Assembly (NCBI GenBank): GCA_024195265.1
Contig: JAJLRJ010000001.1
Span: 52,777,214-52,841,213 of the forward strand
Direction of reading: 5' to 3'
DNA from: Dendrophyllia cribrosa
Lineage: Eukaryota; Cnidaria; Anthozoa; Scleractinia; Dendrophylliidae
Length of the DNA: 64,000 nt
The translations under genes and the position numbers were made by a program. This document shows, piece after piece, positions 24,301 to 35,636 of the stretch. Position 1 is the first letter of the stretch. Each line of letters opens with the position of its first letter. The notes under the pieces were generated by a model. It saw nothing but the letters and a program-made list of their open reading frames with translations, ran no database searches and was not told the DNA's origin.

Positions 24301-24423
24301 CGTGCTTTGCGGTGTCAAGTGTTTACCGCTATTGAACTCTAACGTAGTAACTCCATTGCCATTTAAAAAGGATACAATAGGTTGTACCATAACCTTTTGC
24401 ACTTTCTGTCCTTTGTACGCCAT
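18306..24423 (-). CDS. SNRPE: SNRPE, small nuclear ribonucleoprotein E (SmE), 5 exons, 91 aa
   Basis: Complete gene on the minus strand, assembled from exons mostly too short to appear as ORFs: 24423-24376, 22672-22646, 22468-22406, 20906-20828 and 18364-18306. The total is 276 nt, 91 codons plus stop, with all phases consistent and GT-AG junctions. The peptide segments are [16 protein letters not shown] / NLIFRYLQN / [20 protein letters not shown](I) / [20 protein letters not shown]... / [18 protein letters not shown]. They match SmE exon by exon: N-terminal helix, Sm1 motif ([27 protein letters not shown]) and Sm2 motif ([11 protein letters not shown]). SmE is one of the seven Sm proteins forming the ring on U1, U2, U4 and U5 snRNAs. 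Introns 3 and 4 hold MITEs. The exon 1 donor is GTATCC, weaker than consensus. Confidence 0.95.
19538..20513. mobile_element. TA-flanked non-autonomous DNA transposon, about 976 bp
   Basis: Terminal inverted repeats CAGTGCAGCTCAGAGATAAG and its diverged complement (ending CTCTGACCTGCACTG), each flanked by TA, as in Tc1/mariner-type insertion. Subterminal ATGCGCGCAT and GCGCATTTA motifs repeat near both ends. No transposase frame. Located in SNRPE intron 4. Confidence 0.85.
21004..21893. mobile_element. Non-autonomous element with GGGTTCTGACAGGGTG termini
   Basis: The left end CAGGGGTTCTGACAGGGTG and the right end CACCCTGTCAGAATCCCTG are inverted repeats about 890 bp apart. Inside each end are CCCGCACAATT motifs, repeated several times. 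The outer CATAAT on both sides may be a target duplication. It lies in SNRPE intron 3. Confidence 0.75.
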
Positions 24424-24683
24424 CTTCCCTCGGTTTCCTCGAAGAAAATGCCAAAGAAAATGCTACAAAGCAAAGATTTCAGACAAGTTACAAGATGGCG
24501 GAAAACAGCGACTGCAGAGGTCGATGGGAAAACGTTCTGCAACGTTAACCCGCGCGGTGCGAAAGGGTTGCTGGGGATACGTCCTGCCTTTGCATGACAG
24601 CTGTTTTTCTATCGTTTCTCGCACAGGTTTTGCGGGAATAATTTAATTTTCGGGGCCTTTTTGTGATTCTTAGTCAATGAAAA
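24424..24683. promoter_or_regulatory. Bidirectional promoter between SNRPE (-) and the BTB-Kelch gene (+)
   Basis: The two start codons are 260 bp apart and diverge. The interval is more GC-rich than the flanks. It contains CAAGATGGCGG at 24491-24501, a match to the YY1-type AAGATGGCGGC element common at animal housekeeping promoters. A second AAGATGGCG on the minus strand overlaps the SNRPE start codon. No TATA box stands out. A small upstream ORF (ATG at 24677, stop at 24739) overlaps the Kelch start out of frame and could lower its translation. Confidence 0.6.
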
Positions 24684-26417
24684 ATGAAGAAAGCAACAGA
24701 GCAGTACAAACACTGTTTGGAGCTGACCACGAAACTTGACAATTTAAGGAAACAGAAAATGCTTTGCGATGTCACGCTACATGCTGCTGGGACTGCCTTT
24801 CCCGCCCACCGAAATGTGCTGGCTGTAAGTTGTCCTTACTTTTACAAGCTTTTCACAAGTGATATGAAAGAAAAGACAGCTGAAACTATCAATCTGGAGG
24901 CGCTTGAAGTTCGTGCTAGTGCAATAGAAACATTATTGAGTTACCTCTACACTGGTATCATTGATGTCACGCATTTCAACGCTGAAGAACTCGTGGTATT
25001 ATCCGATTATTTTCTTATTACAGAAGTGAAAGCAATGTCGGCAGAAGAATTAGAATCGAAAATTGATGTATCCAACTGTCTGTTCTACCTCGACTTTGCT
25101 GAGCGTTATAACTGTGAACGACTCGTTCAAGCTAGCCGTTTGTTTCTCGAGAAACATTTCCAAGAGGTCACGCAATCCGATGATTTCCTCAATCTTGGTG
25201 TCAGTGAAGTTAGGGATATAATTTCAAGTGACAACATAATCGTGGCAAGCGAAGAAATAGTTTACGAGAGAATTATCACTTGGATAGAACACAATCAAGA
25301 GGAGCGAGCAGTTTATTTTCCACTGCTGCTATTGTGCGTTCGATTGTGTTCTATGTCACGTGAATATATTGAAACACATTTCATTAATAATTCACTGGTA
25401 CAAGAACATAGTTCTTGCATAGGACTCATTGAGAAGTCCTTGAAAATTCGAGCTTCATCTGATGTTTTTTCCACTCAGAAACCAAGAAAGTGTCTTCAAC
25501 CTGCGGTTGATGTTATCATCGCCATCAGTGGTACACAAAGCCTTGATTCCCAGCCATCCACGGTTCGATGTTATGTCCCTGAGGAAAACAACTGGTTTGA
25601 AATGCAGCATTTTCCCATGCAAATTAACTGGCATGGTTTTACTGCGTATGAACAGGAGTTGTATACGGTAGGAGGGGAAAGAAATGGAGATGTATCAGAT
25701 GCTGTTGAGAAGTTCAGTTTGAAAACAAACACTTGGACCAAAATGTCACCAATGCTAAAAGCAGTGTTATTTCCTGCAGTTGCAACCTTAGGAAATTGCC
25801 TTTACGTCATTGGTGCATCTCGCGTCAACAGAGGAACATTACAAATTTACAGCCCATCCCTGGATGGATGGAGTCTGGGACCCCAATTAAGCGTCCCTCG
25901 AGAAATCACATGTGCAGTTAGTGATGGGAAGTTCTTGTATGCGATTGGTGGAATGAGAGCAGGAGATGGGGAATATCTGAACTCTGTTGAGAGGTATGAC
26001 CCAGATGTAGAATCATGGATGGATATTCCTTCTATGTTTCAAGCTAGAGGAGGATCATGCGCAGTATCTTTTGGGACATCTATCTTTGTCATGGGTGGGG
26101 AATGTAGTGTTCGCATTGCTCTTTCCTCATGTGAGATTTATTGCACTGTTTCCAACCAGTGGCATTCTATTGCTTCAATGCATGTTCCACGGTACTTTGC
26201 TGGTACTGCTGTAGTAGGAAAGACAATTTATATTTTTGGGGGAGTAGGAGGGTCAAATGTGACATTAGAACAAAGAAAGATTGTTGAACAGTATGACATT
26301 GATAGAGGTGAATGGACTACACAGATTACCATGCCCTGGGAAGCCAAATACCTGCGTTGTTGCTTTTTGTCTTTAAGGAGAGACTTTTTGGTGGGTTTGC
26401 CACATGTTACAAATTAA
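24684..26417 (+). CDS. BTB-BACK-Kelch (KLHL-type) protein, intronless, 577 aa
   Basis: A single open frame gives a full-length Kelch-like protein. The BTB domain spans about residues 18-125 (LCDVTLHAAGTAFPAHRNVL ... FYKLFTSDMKE). The BACK domain is about 130-235 (YNCERLVQASRLFLEKHF ... VYERIITWIEHN). Six Kelch repeats occupy about 268-555, recognisable by hydrophobic-GG pairs (YTVGGE, YAIGGM, FVMGGE, YIFGGV) with downstream W residues (NTWTKM, ESWMDI, NQWHSI, GEWTTQ). Blades 1 and 3 have weaker GG positions (AISGTQ, VIGASR). KLHL proteins generally act as substrate adaptors of CUL3 ubiquitin ligases; the substrate here is unknown. Lack of introns suggests a retroposed or anciently intron-less paralog, but the frame is intact. 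A pogo-like MITE starts only 8 bp after the stop, so the 3' UTR is probably transposon-derived. Confidence 0.93.
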   Translation: MKKATEQYKHCLELTTKLDNLRKQKMLCDVTLHAAGTAFPAHRNVLAVSCPYFYKLFTSDMKEKTAETINLEALEVRASAIETLLSYLYTGIIDVTHFNAEELVVLSDYFLITEVKAMSAEELESKIDVSNCLFYLDFAERYNCERLVQASRLFLEKHFQEVTQSDDFLNLGVSEVRDIISSDNIIVASEEIVYERIITWIEHNQEERAVYFPLLLLCVRLCSMSREYIETHFINNSLVQEHSSCIGLIEKSLKIRASSDVFSTQKPRKCLQPAVDVIIAISGTQSLDSQPSTVRCYVPEENNWFEMQHFPMQINWHGFTAYEQELYTVGGERNGDVSDAVEKFSLKTNTWTKMSPMLKAVLFPAVATLGNCLYVIGASRVNRGTLQIYSPSLDGWSLGPQLSVPREITCAVSDGKFLYAIGGMRAGDGEYLNSVERYDPDVESWMDIPSMFQARGGSCAVSFGTSIFVMGGECSVRIALSSCEIYCTVSNQWHSIASMHVPRYFAGTAVVGKTIYIFGGVGGSNVTLEQRKIVEQYDIDRGEWTTQITMPWEAKYLRCCFLSLRRDFLVGLPHVTN

Positions 26418-26424
26418 TTATATA

Positions 26425-27147
26425 CAGTTGAACCTCCCCTAAGTGACCACCCAAAATACAAAGCCAAGGTGGTCACTTATGACAGGTCAGACCAAAGGGG
26501 GGGAGGGGGAGGGGGGAGGGTCTAACTTTGAATCATATGAACCTGTAGTATTATTGAAGGGCTTGCGATCATCCCAGCAAGAACATCCTAAGTATGTTTT
26601 TGGCAACTTTCACTAAAATTGTATGTTTTAGGCCTTTAAAAGCACAGTTTTGTCAAATTAATGATTTATTATTATTAGCGTACTTAAAACAGATCCAAAA
26701 TGGGGAAGAAAATCCACATCTTTGAGAAATTGTTTTGGGCCCCTATGACACCCTATGGCTCCCAGGACACCCTATGTATCTTTTCAAAAAAAAAAATATT
26801 CTGTTCGAAGATTTCAGTGAAAATTTTCCAAAAAAGTACTTAGGACATTATTGCCAAAAGCTCTTCAATTTCAATGTACCAAGAACCCATCAGCACTAAA
26901 ATTCAATTTGCATCTGTAGTGACAATCAAAATATGGGTGAGTGGTAATGCTTACTACAGGTTGAAAACAATAGTGAAATTCAAATCACCAATTAATGTTG
27001 AAGTGGTCATGGTTATCTTACTAGAGGTGGTCACTTACGGGAGGTTTTGGCTTTAGTGGTATGACTGCAAGAAAAGGTATTTTGAAAAAGTGGTTGCTTA
27101 TGAGATGTAGTCATTTACGAAGTTGGTCACACGTGGAGGTTCAGCTG
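26425..27147. mobile_element. pogo/Tigger-like MITE, 723 bp, TA-flanked
   Basis: Termini CAGTTGAACCTCCCCTAAGT and ...ACGTGGAGGTTCAGCTG are inverted, flanked by TA on both sides. Subterminal GTGGTCACTTA repeats are typical of pogo-type elements. No transposase. It sits immediately downstream of the Kelch gene stop codon. Confidence 0.8.
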
Positions 27148-27200
27148 TAAGTAAGTAATGGCAAAATGATCAATGTGATAAACGAAAGTGTCAGTGATGC

Positions 27201-27662
27201 CCCAGGGCCCGAGGGGGGGGGGGGTACTCCCTTAAATGACCTATATGGGGACGTGCCGCTGGACAGGGTATGGTTTTTGGCATGTTTGTCCTGAACAGGG
27301 TATATAATTTAATGTGAGTCTGTCCTAACCAGGATCTGAGTGTCCTAAACAAGGTATGGTTCCAGTTACTTTTGTGCTTGTGGCGACTTACCTTGTCGTG
27401 ATTAGTATATTCATGCGAAGTCGAAGTCGTTTTCTTTATTTCTTTACAAAGGATCAGTCTACCATTTTTTTAAAGCTCATATCAATAATCGAGCCATGTC
27501 CTAGACAGGGTCCTTAAATAGAGGTTGTTGTCCTACACAGGGTAGGTATTTTCGTTTATTTTTGTCCTAAACAGGATCAGGGTCTCAGACCCTCAGCGGC
27601 ACCCCTATACCCAGGTATTGGTCAAGTAACCCCCCCCCCCCCCCCCCCCCCGGGCCCCAGGG
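27201..27662. mobile_element. Foldback element with G/C homopolymer ends
   Basis: The ends carry GGGCCCGAGGGGGGGGG (27206 on) and CCCCCCCGGGCCCC (to about 27658). The interior has repeated TGTCCTAAACAGGGTA motifs. GATG occurs just outside both ends and could be a target duplication. No ORF of note. Confidence 0.65.
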
Positions 27663-28112
27663 ATGTCTTCTTCCATTAGCCATGACAGTTTTTGTGTATT
27701 ACGTTCATGTATGATGTCATTATACAAAGGTGAAAATTGGTTTTATCAACTGAGTTGATAAGTAAATTTGCTACCATAAAGTGATTCCAAAACAAGCTTT
27801 CAGCCAGCAGGGTGTCCAGGTGTCCTGTGGGCGCCTACTCCTTTAAAATGTTATGATGGGAAATATCTTTAGGACGCCCACTATTCAATTTCTGGCTAAA
27901 CGCCTGTTCCAAAAGCTGTCAGTTCAAGTGCTATAGCCCTTCAAATTGGTCTGGTGAAGGACGCTACAAACGTCAGCTTTTTAATCTTTTACCTTATTAA
28001 CACAGTTAACAAAATCCAATTTTTTCAAGACCATTTATGATAAGCACATGCCGTCTTTAGTAGCTGTTCGTTTATCCTTTGAGATACATTTTGGTAAAGA
28101 TTGGCAACAGCA

Positions 28113-28218
28113 CATTGCTATGGTAATGAGATATGATGTCATAAGTAGCATGAGGTCAAGCCATTTTTTAATGAAAATGTGTGTTTTTCACCTTTTTTTG
28201 GTGAAAAACATATAAAAT
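28113..28218. repeat. Dispersed repeat, inverted copy of 199-296
   Basis: Shares GCATGAGGTCAAGCCATTTT and the GTGTTTTTCACC segment with the copy near the window start, in opposite orientation. Confidence 0.7.
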
Positions 28219-29029
28219 GCTACCAAAAGCATCAAAATGTTTAATTGTATGTTATTTTGCAACTCTAGCAATTTCCGCGGCCATCTTGGTGGCCATTTTG
28301 AATTATGTCTTGGACCCCCAGCAGTGCCACAACCCATAATAATTACCCTAATCTTTTATAGTATATCACATGCTATCTATTAGATGTAAAATATTTCTGA
28401 AATATTGCAACGTCGCAAAAACCCAACAGTGGAGGTATAAGTTTGTGTGTACGTCCGAGGGTTTTAAACTCTCTCATCAATGCAACACCACAGTTTCCTT
28501 AGAAACCAACTCCTTTATTCATTATTCAAATGGCCTAACTGTTTGTAAAACTAGGGCAGCTTTTATGGTTGTAGCAGCTGGGAGCTTGAAAGTGGGGCTA
28601 ATTATATGCCGCTTTATTTAGTTATAAATATTTATTAGTGTTATCCTCGCTACAGTAATTTCTCCAATGTCAGTACACCTTAATCCCAGTGTCCATGATT
28701 AATAGTTGTTTTAGCCATTCATCATTGTGTTTCACAGCCAAAGCATCAACTAACTTCCGCATAACGAAAATCAAAGGCTCCTATGAGGCAACTCATGAAT
28801 ATTGGGGGTTTTCACTTACGTCATATCATATAGTAGCATGTTACGTGTTCGATGCGCACCGAACGATAACTGAGCTATTGTAGAACTGTAGGCGTTTCTT
28901 TATAACGTACCATTATCCACCTTTTCTAAAATTCCGACAAACTATGTTCGTTCAATTTCCGACAGCAACGTGAAGCATTGATAAAACACCGACATGAGAC
29001 ATTTTAAAATTTAGACAAGCTACACGGGA

Positions 29030-29230
29030 CCCCCGCCCCCAACCCCCCCCCCCCCCCCCCCCCCCCCCCCAACCCCCTCTGTCTCGCAAGCTGTCTAAAT
29101 TCTCTGCAAGAACGAACAAAGCGGGAGTCGGGAGACAAAGGGACACAAAGATGCAGGAGGTGGGAGAACGGGGCACGGGAAGCGGGAGGTTTTGACCACC
29201 ATGCACCCCCCCCCCCCCCCCCCCCTCCCC
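29030..29230. repeat. Poly-C / poly-G tracts
   Basis: Two long C runs (about 29041-29070 and 29206-29225) bracket a purine-rich stretch. ORFs across them on the minus strand (Gly-rich) are artefacts of the homopolymers. Confidence 0.8.
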
Positions 29231-29799
29231 CTTGATAAATACTCCTTTAAGTATCCTTGATTGAAAAAAAGGCCATCATCTGGTTTCTCCGACACAAAGC
29301 ACTTGATGTACTCAGAATGGACTGGTGCATCGTCCATCCTCGCTGCCACTTCATTGGTTTGTGTTCATCAGCATTATATCAAATGTAAACTGTAATATTT
29401 TATATAATTGCCTTATAATTATTATAGGTGGTTTGCAGTCAATCTCTAGAGACATAGACAACAATAGTGAAACGAACAAATGCTGGTGGACGAACAAAAG
29501 GAGCTAATGAGAGAACTATTGTTTATGTCCACCAGCATGGCGGCAATGACGTAACATGAAAACCACCTATAGCGTCAAAGTGGGGCCGGGGCGCCATCTT
29601 GGAATATGAAATTAGAGGAGGATTGGGAAGACTATAAAATGCCATTAAATTGTAAAAAAAAAAAAAATAAATAAATAAATAGTAGTTGCTATTTTCGCTG
29701 TAAATCTTATTCGTATTGCTTTGTTTATTTATACCGCATTTCTCTTACTCCTCGATCATCGTTTCCCCGGTCAAAATACGGCAAAGCGTCCGGTGCGAC

Positions 29800-30330
29800 G
29801 TCATGTTGGATTTACACTACCAACAATGCTATTCAAGCGCACAGGTATGCAAGACTGCGGGGGATTATGGGCACAAAGTGAAAAGGGGTAGTTTTCTTAC
29901 GAATATAAATCCGAATTTTACGATGGAAAATTCTATTTTCTTTCATCTAAAAAGGAACCAATCTTATATTGCAATCCAATTTTCCACGTGACATCGACAG
30001 CGGCGTGAAAAGGGAGGAAAACGGGGAATTTAGGCGCGCTCGAAGGGCGTAGAGCGGATTGTTCTCGAATCCCTCCTTCCTTCCCAGCAGTAGCGCGGCC
30101 TGCAATGCAGACTGGCAATCGAAATGATACACGTGTGGAGGTGGATCGTTAAGATTGGTATCTATCTGCTTTTTAATTTTCGTGCTTTTCGGCGAACTTG
30201 CTTTTAAATTGCTGGTCAATCAGATCGGGCAAACAACAAACAAACATAGCGGTAAGGAAGTATTTTTATGATATTATTCTAGTTAATATAAGAATCTGGA
30301 TTGACTTAGTAATCTGGAAGTGGGTTGACT
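29800..30330. repeat. Dispersed repeat family B, copy 1
   Basis: Contains three blocks also found at 37505-39250: (a) GCAAGACTGCGGGGGATTAT; (b) about 185-240 bp that include AGGCGCGCTCGAAGGGCGTA; (c) GGAGGTGGATCGTTAAGATT through CATAGCGGTAAG and then AGAATCTGGATTGACT. Block b is in opposite orientation relative to the other copy, while a and c agree. No coding content. Confidence 0.75.
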
Positions 30331-30533
30331 TTAAGTAAATCGCGCCGCGTCAAGACAGGCGTATGGCTGTCATCTTTTCATGAATCAAGCTAGGCTACTA
30401 AGTGGAACTAAGCGCCACATTCTTCATCAGCCAGATAATTCTGTTGCTAACGTTTTGTTACAACATTACATAATATTAACTTAGTACACGTAAGTAAACA
30501 AACCCTTCTCTGTGGCCGGGCGTAGCACAAAAA

Positions 30534-30640
30534 ATGAGCAGTTCGCTTCGAGCTGGGCAACGTACTGTAAAATTTGAGGACGATCTTTCGGCCAAGGGCA
30601 TTATCATCCGATATACTAACCAGCACCGGAAAGAGGTTTA
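30534..30640 (+). other. Possible first coding exon (weak)
   Basis: AAAAAATGAGC starts an open frame MSSSLRAGQRTVKFEDDLSA... that reads like a structured N-terminus, with a possible GT donor after CGGAAAGAG near 30635. No downstream exon could be identified, so this is only a candidate. Confidence 0.2.
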
Positions 30641-30757
30641 TTTGTTTTATAACCCTCTAATTAATTTCCCAAACACACTTCCTGAGCTGCATTTACCATT
30701 AAATTCACTGACCGGCTGCTCGACTAGCTCGCTGTCGCTTCAGACAGATCACGACTA

Positions 30758-31395
30758 CAGTCAACTCTCTCTTAAGCGACCACCCTTGGTGCAGGAAAAA
30801 GTGGTCGCTTAATGGAGGTGGTCGCTTAATAGAAAAATCAAGACAATAAGCCAAAAACTGCAAGAATCCACTAATTATTACCATTCTGTATTGCCTTATC
30901 AGTTTTAATGAAGCAAATATACAAAGCTCTTTTGAGAAAAAACTTATTCTAAAGCGGACAATGTACTACATATTAAGCTACTCGCTTATTTCACGTGGAA
31001 TAGAAAATTCTTCAGCTGATTCTTATCGTTCTGACTGTAACTGTTGAAGTTTTCAATACTATGTAACCATGATCTAGCCGCAGTTTTTCAGTTGTGTAAA
31101 ATATCTGTCAGCGCTATTAAAAACCTCTGATTAAAAACTGAACTTTGTGACATCTGAGTAACGCCAGAATTTCATAACATTGAGGGTGGTCGCTTAACGG
31201 AAACACAAAACAAAGGAATTTGTCACATTTTTGACCTCGAAAGTGGTCGCGGTCGCTTAAGAAATTTGAGAAGTGGTCGCTTAAGAGAGAGTTTTCTAAA
31301 CAGTATTTGACTGAAAAACAAAATGGTTATTTACAAAGTGGTCGCTTAATGGAGGTGGTCGCTTAATAGAGTGGTCGTTAAGAGAGAGTTGACTG
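30758..31395. mobile_element. pogo-like MITE, 638 bp, TA-flanked
   Basis: Ends CAGTCAACTCTCTCTTAAGC and ...CGTTAAGAGAGAGTTGACTG are inverted and flanked by TA. Several GTGGTCGCTTAATGGAGGTG subterminal repeats lie near both ends. No transposase. Related in layout, but not identical in sequence, to the element at 26425. Confidence 0.85.
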
Positions 31396-31585
31396 TAGTC
31401 TGCTCACAGACTTTTCCTTTTGAGCCGAGTTCGCGAGCGAAGCGAGCGCGGAGCGCGAGAACGAGCCCAGAGGGCGAGAAAAAAGGAATATTTTTTCTGT
31501 CGCCCTAGGGGCTCGTTCTCGCGCTACGCGCTCGCACTCGCACGCGTTCGCTAGGCTAAAAATAAATCGGTCTGTAGACAGACTA
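31396..31585. mobile_element. Foldback element with GCGAGCG-rich interior
   Basis: TAGTCTGCTCACAGAC and GTCTGTAGACAGACTA form the ends. The interior GAGCGAAGCGAGCGCG pairs with the CGCGCTACGCGCTCGC side. It abuts the preceding pogo-like MITE. Confidence 0.7.
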
Positions 31586-31638
31586 GATCACGACTGATGC
31601 ACAATAACGAAGAAAAAACTATCCGGCAAAACGAGTGT

Positions 31639-31823
31639 AACATTTCAACGCAACATCTTGCAACATGTTGGATCGTGTTGTGAAGGAGCTGACCAAACGC
31701 GCGCAACATGTTGGATTAAGTTTGAAAATGGTCAAATTTGATCCAACATGTTGCAACAGGGTGGCCAAACGCGTGTTAACACGTTGCGCGCAACAATGTT
31801 GCAAGATGTTGCGTTGAAATGTT
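31639..31823. mobile_element. CAACATGTTG-rich foldback element
   Basis: The left end AACATTTCAACGCAACATCT is mirrored by AGATGTTGCGTTGAAATGTT at the right end. The interior repeats CAACATGTTGGA and GCCAAACGCG. A non-autonomous palindromic repeat. Confidence 0.8.
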
Positions 31824-31869
31824 GCGTTCGTTTGGTCGTGCCTTTAGAGGTTTAAGGATGTTTGCGTTA

Positions 31870-34790
31870 AGTGCATCCTGCACGCAATCTATTATATCGG
31901 AATGTCACGCGACGTCATAGGCTACCGCAAATTTGCTATCGTCACTGGCCTCTCGACAATATGGTTCGTAACGTTCAACGATTTGAAACAGAGATTTGAA
32001 ATCTCAGTTGACCTAATTTGGCCAGCAAGGTACATAGAAATAATAGCCTCAAGTTGACCAGGTACGTCAACACTCACTAAAGACCGATTTACACGGTACA
32101 ACTTTGCCTCATGCGACACGATTACGCCATCCTTACGATATGCTTACACACGAATTGCTTCGTGTAAATCAAACCTACAACTTGCTTACGACTGTCGTAG
32201 GATTTTGAAACATGTTTTAAAACCCTACGACAATCCTCCCACATACAACGTTATATTATGCGAGTTGCATACAATTTTTGCCTGACGCAAGCAGCGCGCG
32301 CTATAAAAAACCGCATGCGACAAAGTCGGCCTTAACGAGTTTTCCATTCTACGTTCGCACTATTAGTTCAGTACTATTCTATGGTTTCCTCGGTACGGCG
32401 GATGAGATTTGTGGTTGATAACTTAGTTGACTACTCTGGAGATGAATAATCACTTAAGAATTGGTTCATGCTTTAGCGTGCGTCTCTCGAGTTATGGATG
32501 CACGCGGGAAGTTTGGAGAAGAGAGCTCTAGCTTCTCGAGTGCTCTCCAAACTTCCCAACTAGAAGCGCATTCTTAACTTGAGACAGCTAAAAGCATGGA
32601 CCAATTCTTTTATAACATAGCGAAAGGAAAAGAAAAATAATATTGATCGCATAACTGAACGAGAAAAGGCTCGAAAATTATTGGCGCGTATCGCAGTTCA
32701 CCTTGGCGAAGCTGAATGAAAGTTCACCATGGCAAAGCTGTTCAAACCGCTTGATCTGGAAAAAACGAACAAGCACAATTTTCTAAAAATGTCTTCTAAA
32801 CATTGTTTGAAGCGGATTGGAACCGAAAAATCTAACTCAATACGCGGCTGTAGGAACTAACAACGAGCAATCGCATCACGGGCTGTTGTGTGCAATTTTT
32901 GTCGAACTCAGTCTGCGGAGAAATGGTTCACGAACTGAAACCCAGTGAGACTCGCTGTGCAGCCCAAAAAGCCGTTTTTGATTGAAGAGAGAACAGCTTA
33001 TGCTTTAATTTCAGTATGGATTGACTTCTGACATGAAATGTGTGGACTAAAGATGCGGGTTCTTTAGCGAATGGTCCATGTCAAAACAACAAGAACAATT
33101 CAACTCGCTTAAACTTGTAAACTTAATTTTCTGGAAAGCTAAAGGAAGGGACTAAAAAGCTACATCGAGTGCAGGTAACGAATTTTTAACGTTAATTTGT
33201 GTCCAATTGTATTATTTTTTGTAAGGGACTGCCTTGATTGTAGTTTTTTCAAATCGGATAGCTTTCCGCTCTGTTCAGTCGCATGCTTGTTCAGTTTGTT
33301 TTTCAATTCTGAATTGAAGTCTTTACAGACACGATTCTCTGCCATTTTACTGCTGTATTTTACGTTGTCTGTCGTTTTATAATAGGTATAATTTCCGTAG
33401 AAAACCTCGGTTTGTGAAAATTTAGCGTAGCGTGGTCACGACTGAGTAAACTTGTAAATGCGCCGCCAAGATAAAAAACTAACATTAATAAGCTAAGTTT
33501 TTTGGCATTTTCGGCATACAGTCAATGGCAATAAATTAATATTCGAGGTTTGATTTGTGTATACTTGTTTTGCTTTCACCCGGATATTTACGATGTTGTT
33601 CTCCATTTAAAACGCGTTGAAAAGGAGTGGGCAAATGAGAGAGCGAGAAAAATTATGCTCAGTGGCATTTACACACGTCATTTCTATGATAAAAATTTGT
33701 CTATGCGCACGGGCGTGCGTATGTGAGTTATACTGAGATGCACGCTCCCGCTATTGAATTAGATTGGGCGAAGTTCCTAGCTATGTTATAATGTGATTTC
33801 ACCGATAAAGTAAAGAGCCATATTACTGACGATGATTACATGACAATGATGCTAAAAAAGGGCTCTAAAATCGCCAGTATTATACGAGCAGTTTGCATTG
33901 AATATTGAAACTGCAGGTAGTTTACTACCACCACATATGTTGTGCTACTGACGCTTGGTAAGTCTTCAATTTATATGGCAGTTTAATACATGTTTTAATT
34001 TAGTCCGGCATGATCAAAGTCCTTACGTGATATAGAGATAAACAACGACGTTAACAAATGACAGAAAGTTTCCGCTGATCCAGTACATGTTCACCGATGT
34101 TCTTTCAGAGTTTATTTCTTAGTATATTGGTAAAGTATATTCGTGATATTGACAGCTTAACTTCTTAAGGAGGCTCGTAAGTGTTTCTTGCTTTCAATAG
34201 TGTGTCAAAATGATGAAATATTAAAAGAATAACGCAACCGATGATATGAACAACTATTATCAGGCAATGCTTTAAGAGTGCTTATGACGTCATAGCCATT
34301 ACCATGGCAACAGTACAGCTCTTTGCAAAGAGCCTCTAAAACTCAGTTTTCGCTAATTATCTTTAAAACTAACTCGGTGACCTATAAGCTTCTTTCTCAA
34401 TTTGAAAAGCACAACTTATTTTCTTTTCTTTTTGGCGCTATGGCAAAAATCTATCTATAGTGGAAATCAAATTATTTCCAAAAATGTTGTTTTCAGATAA
34501 AATATTCGGCTAGATAATTTTTTCTCAAACTTTTGTGCAAGATAAAAAATACCGAATACTGCTTGCATGCAGAAAATTAGGATAGGTCACCGAACAAACT
34601 TTCGAAATAAAAAGGGATATTTTATGCACGATTTATTTCCGGTTCGCGCGATTTTACGCAGTTAATTTTCATTTCCGGTGAGCTGCGCGCGCTACTTTTT
34701 GATAGGATTAAGCTAACGTCTTCAGTGCGGGTTAGCTGAAGGAATTTTTGCGTGGTCGATCGAGTAACGTCATTCTCAGGAATGCAGGAA
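31870..34790. repeat. Large non-coding dispersed repeat A, copy 1 (about 2.9 kb)
   Basis: At least six blocks occur in the same order and orientation at 53970-56270: CCTGCACGCAAT (31885); CCTCAAGTTGACCAGGTACG (32048); GGTTTCCTCGGTACGGC (32384); GGGCTCTAAAATCGCCAGT (33860); the GATCAAAGTCC and AGAAAGTTTC segment with GGTAAAGTATATTCGTGAT (34010-34160); and GCTGAAGGAATTTTTGCGTG (34735). Spacing differs by insertions, one of which is the foldback at 32455-32610. No long ORF. The identity of the element is unknown. Confidence 0.7.
32455..32610. mobile_element. Foldback element inside repeat A
   Basis: AAGAATTGGTTCATGCTTTAGC pairs with GCTAAAAGCATGGACCAATTC. Inner GGGAAGTTTGGAGA and TCTCCAAACTTCCC are a perfect pair. 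It has no visible equivalent in the 54-56 kb copy, so it probably inserted later. Confidence 0.7.
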
Positions 34791-35007
34791 ATGGCGTTTT
34801 AGTGGGTAACATCAGACAACACCACCACACAATAGCTAACCAACAATAGTTTTCGCGACACCAAGAAATATCCGCAAAAATAGAATAACTGAAAACAAAA
34901 AATTAACTACTCACATGCCGGTACACTAAGAATAACGTTTTTCAACGCCTGTCTTTTGTTCCGGTTGGGAATTTTTATTCCCTTATGGCGGTCACTGCAT
35001 TAAGGTG

Positions 35008-35636
35008 GTATGATACTAAAATTTGGTGAAAAATTCGAAAGTTGTCCGAATCTTTGTTTTTCTCTGTATGTGTCTTAAATTGTCTTACGATTAACACCTA
35101 AACCTTGGATTTGTAAGGAAATTTATTTTAAACCCATAATAAGCAGATTTGTGAACATATTTGACATGACTTGTTACAGCATAACATTTCTATTTCAAAA
35201 ACTATACAAGATAATTCAATGGAATTTTCACCAGGCATTCATGACATAAACTTCTGTGATATGAACCTAAAAGTAAAAAAAAATCTTTAAAGGTCAGGTA
35301 AAAAAAATTAAAGTTTAAGCACAAAATGTTCTGTTATTTTGTATCTTAGAAATATTTGCATTATTCAGCATAGTTTTAAAATATGCTTTGTGGTTATTTT
35401 AGGTTCATATCATAGTTCTATCTATAGACAATCATACAGTAGTTTTTTCCTACAGAGTTATTGGTGTTGGCGTGACTGCACTTAATTCGAGGTCTGAAGG
35501 GCGTGGCCATGTTTCCATGGCAACCACTAATGTCAATAACATATCAGAGAGTTTCTTTTTACAAGTGTAATCACTAGATAACTTAAGGTTTTGGTTAAAC
35601 TTTAAAGGAAAAAATTCAATTTTTTTAGTATCATAT
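35008..35636. repeat. Possible MITE with nested inverted repeats
   Basis: GTATGATACTAAAATTTG (35010) and AATTTTTTTAGTATCATATA (about 35617-35636) are imperfect inverted ends. Inside, GATATGAACCTAAAA and TTTTAGGTTCATATCA form a second inverted pair. Boundaries are uncertain. Confidence 0.45.

Noticed and set aside
24275..24646. 123-codon plus-strand ORF
   Set aside because: It overlaps SNRPE exon 1 and the promoter in antisense; shadow ORF.
28952..29349. Gly-rich minus-strand ORFs
   Set aside because: Created by poly-C runs.
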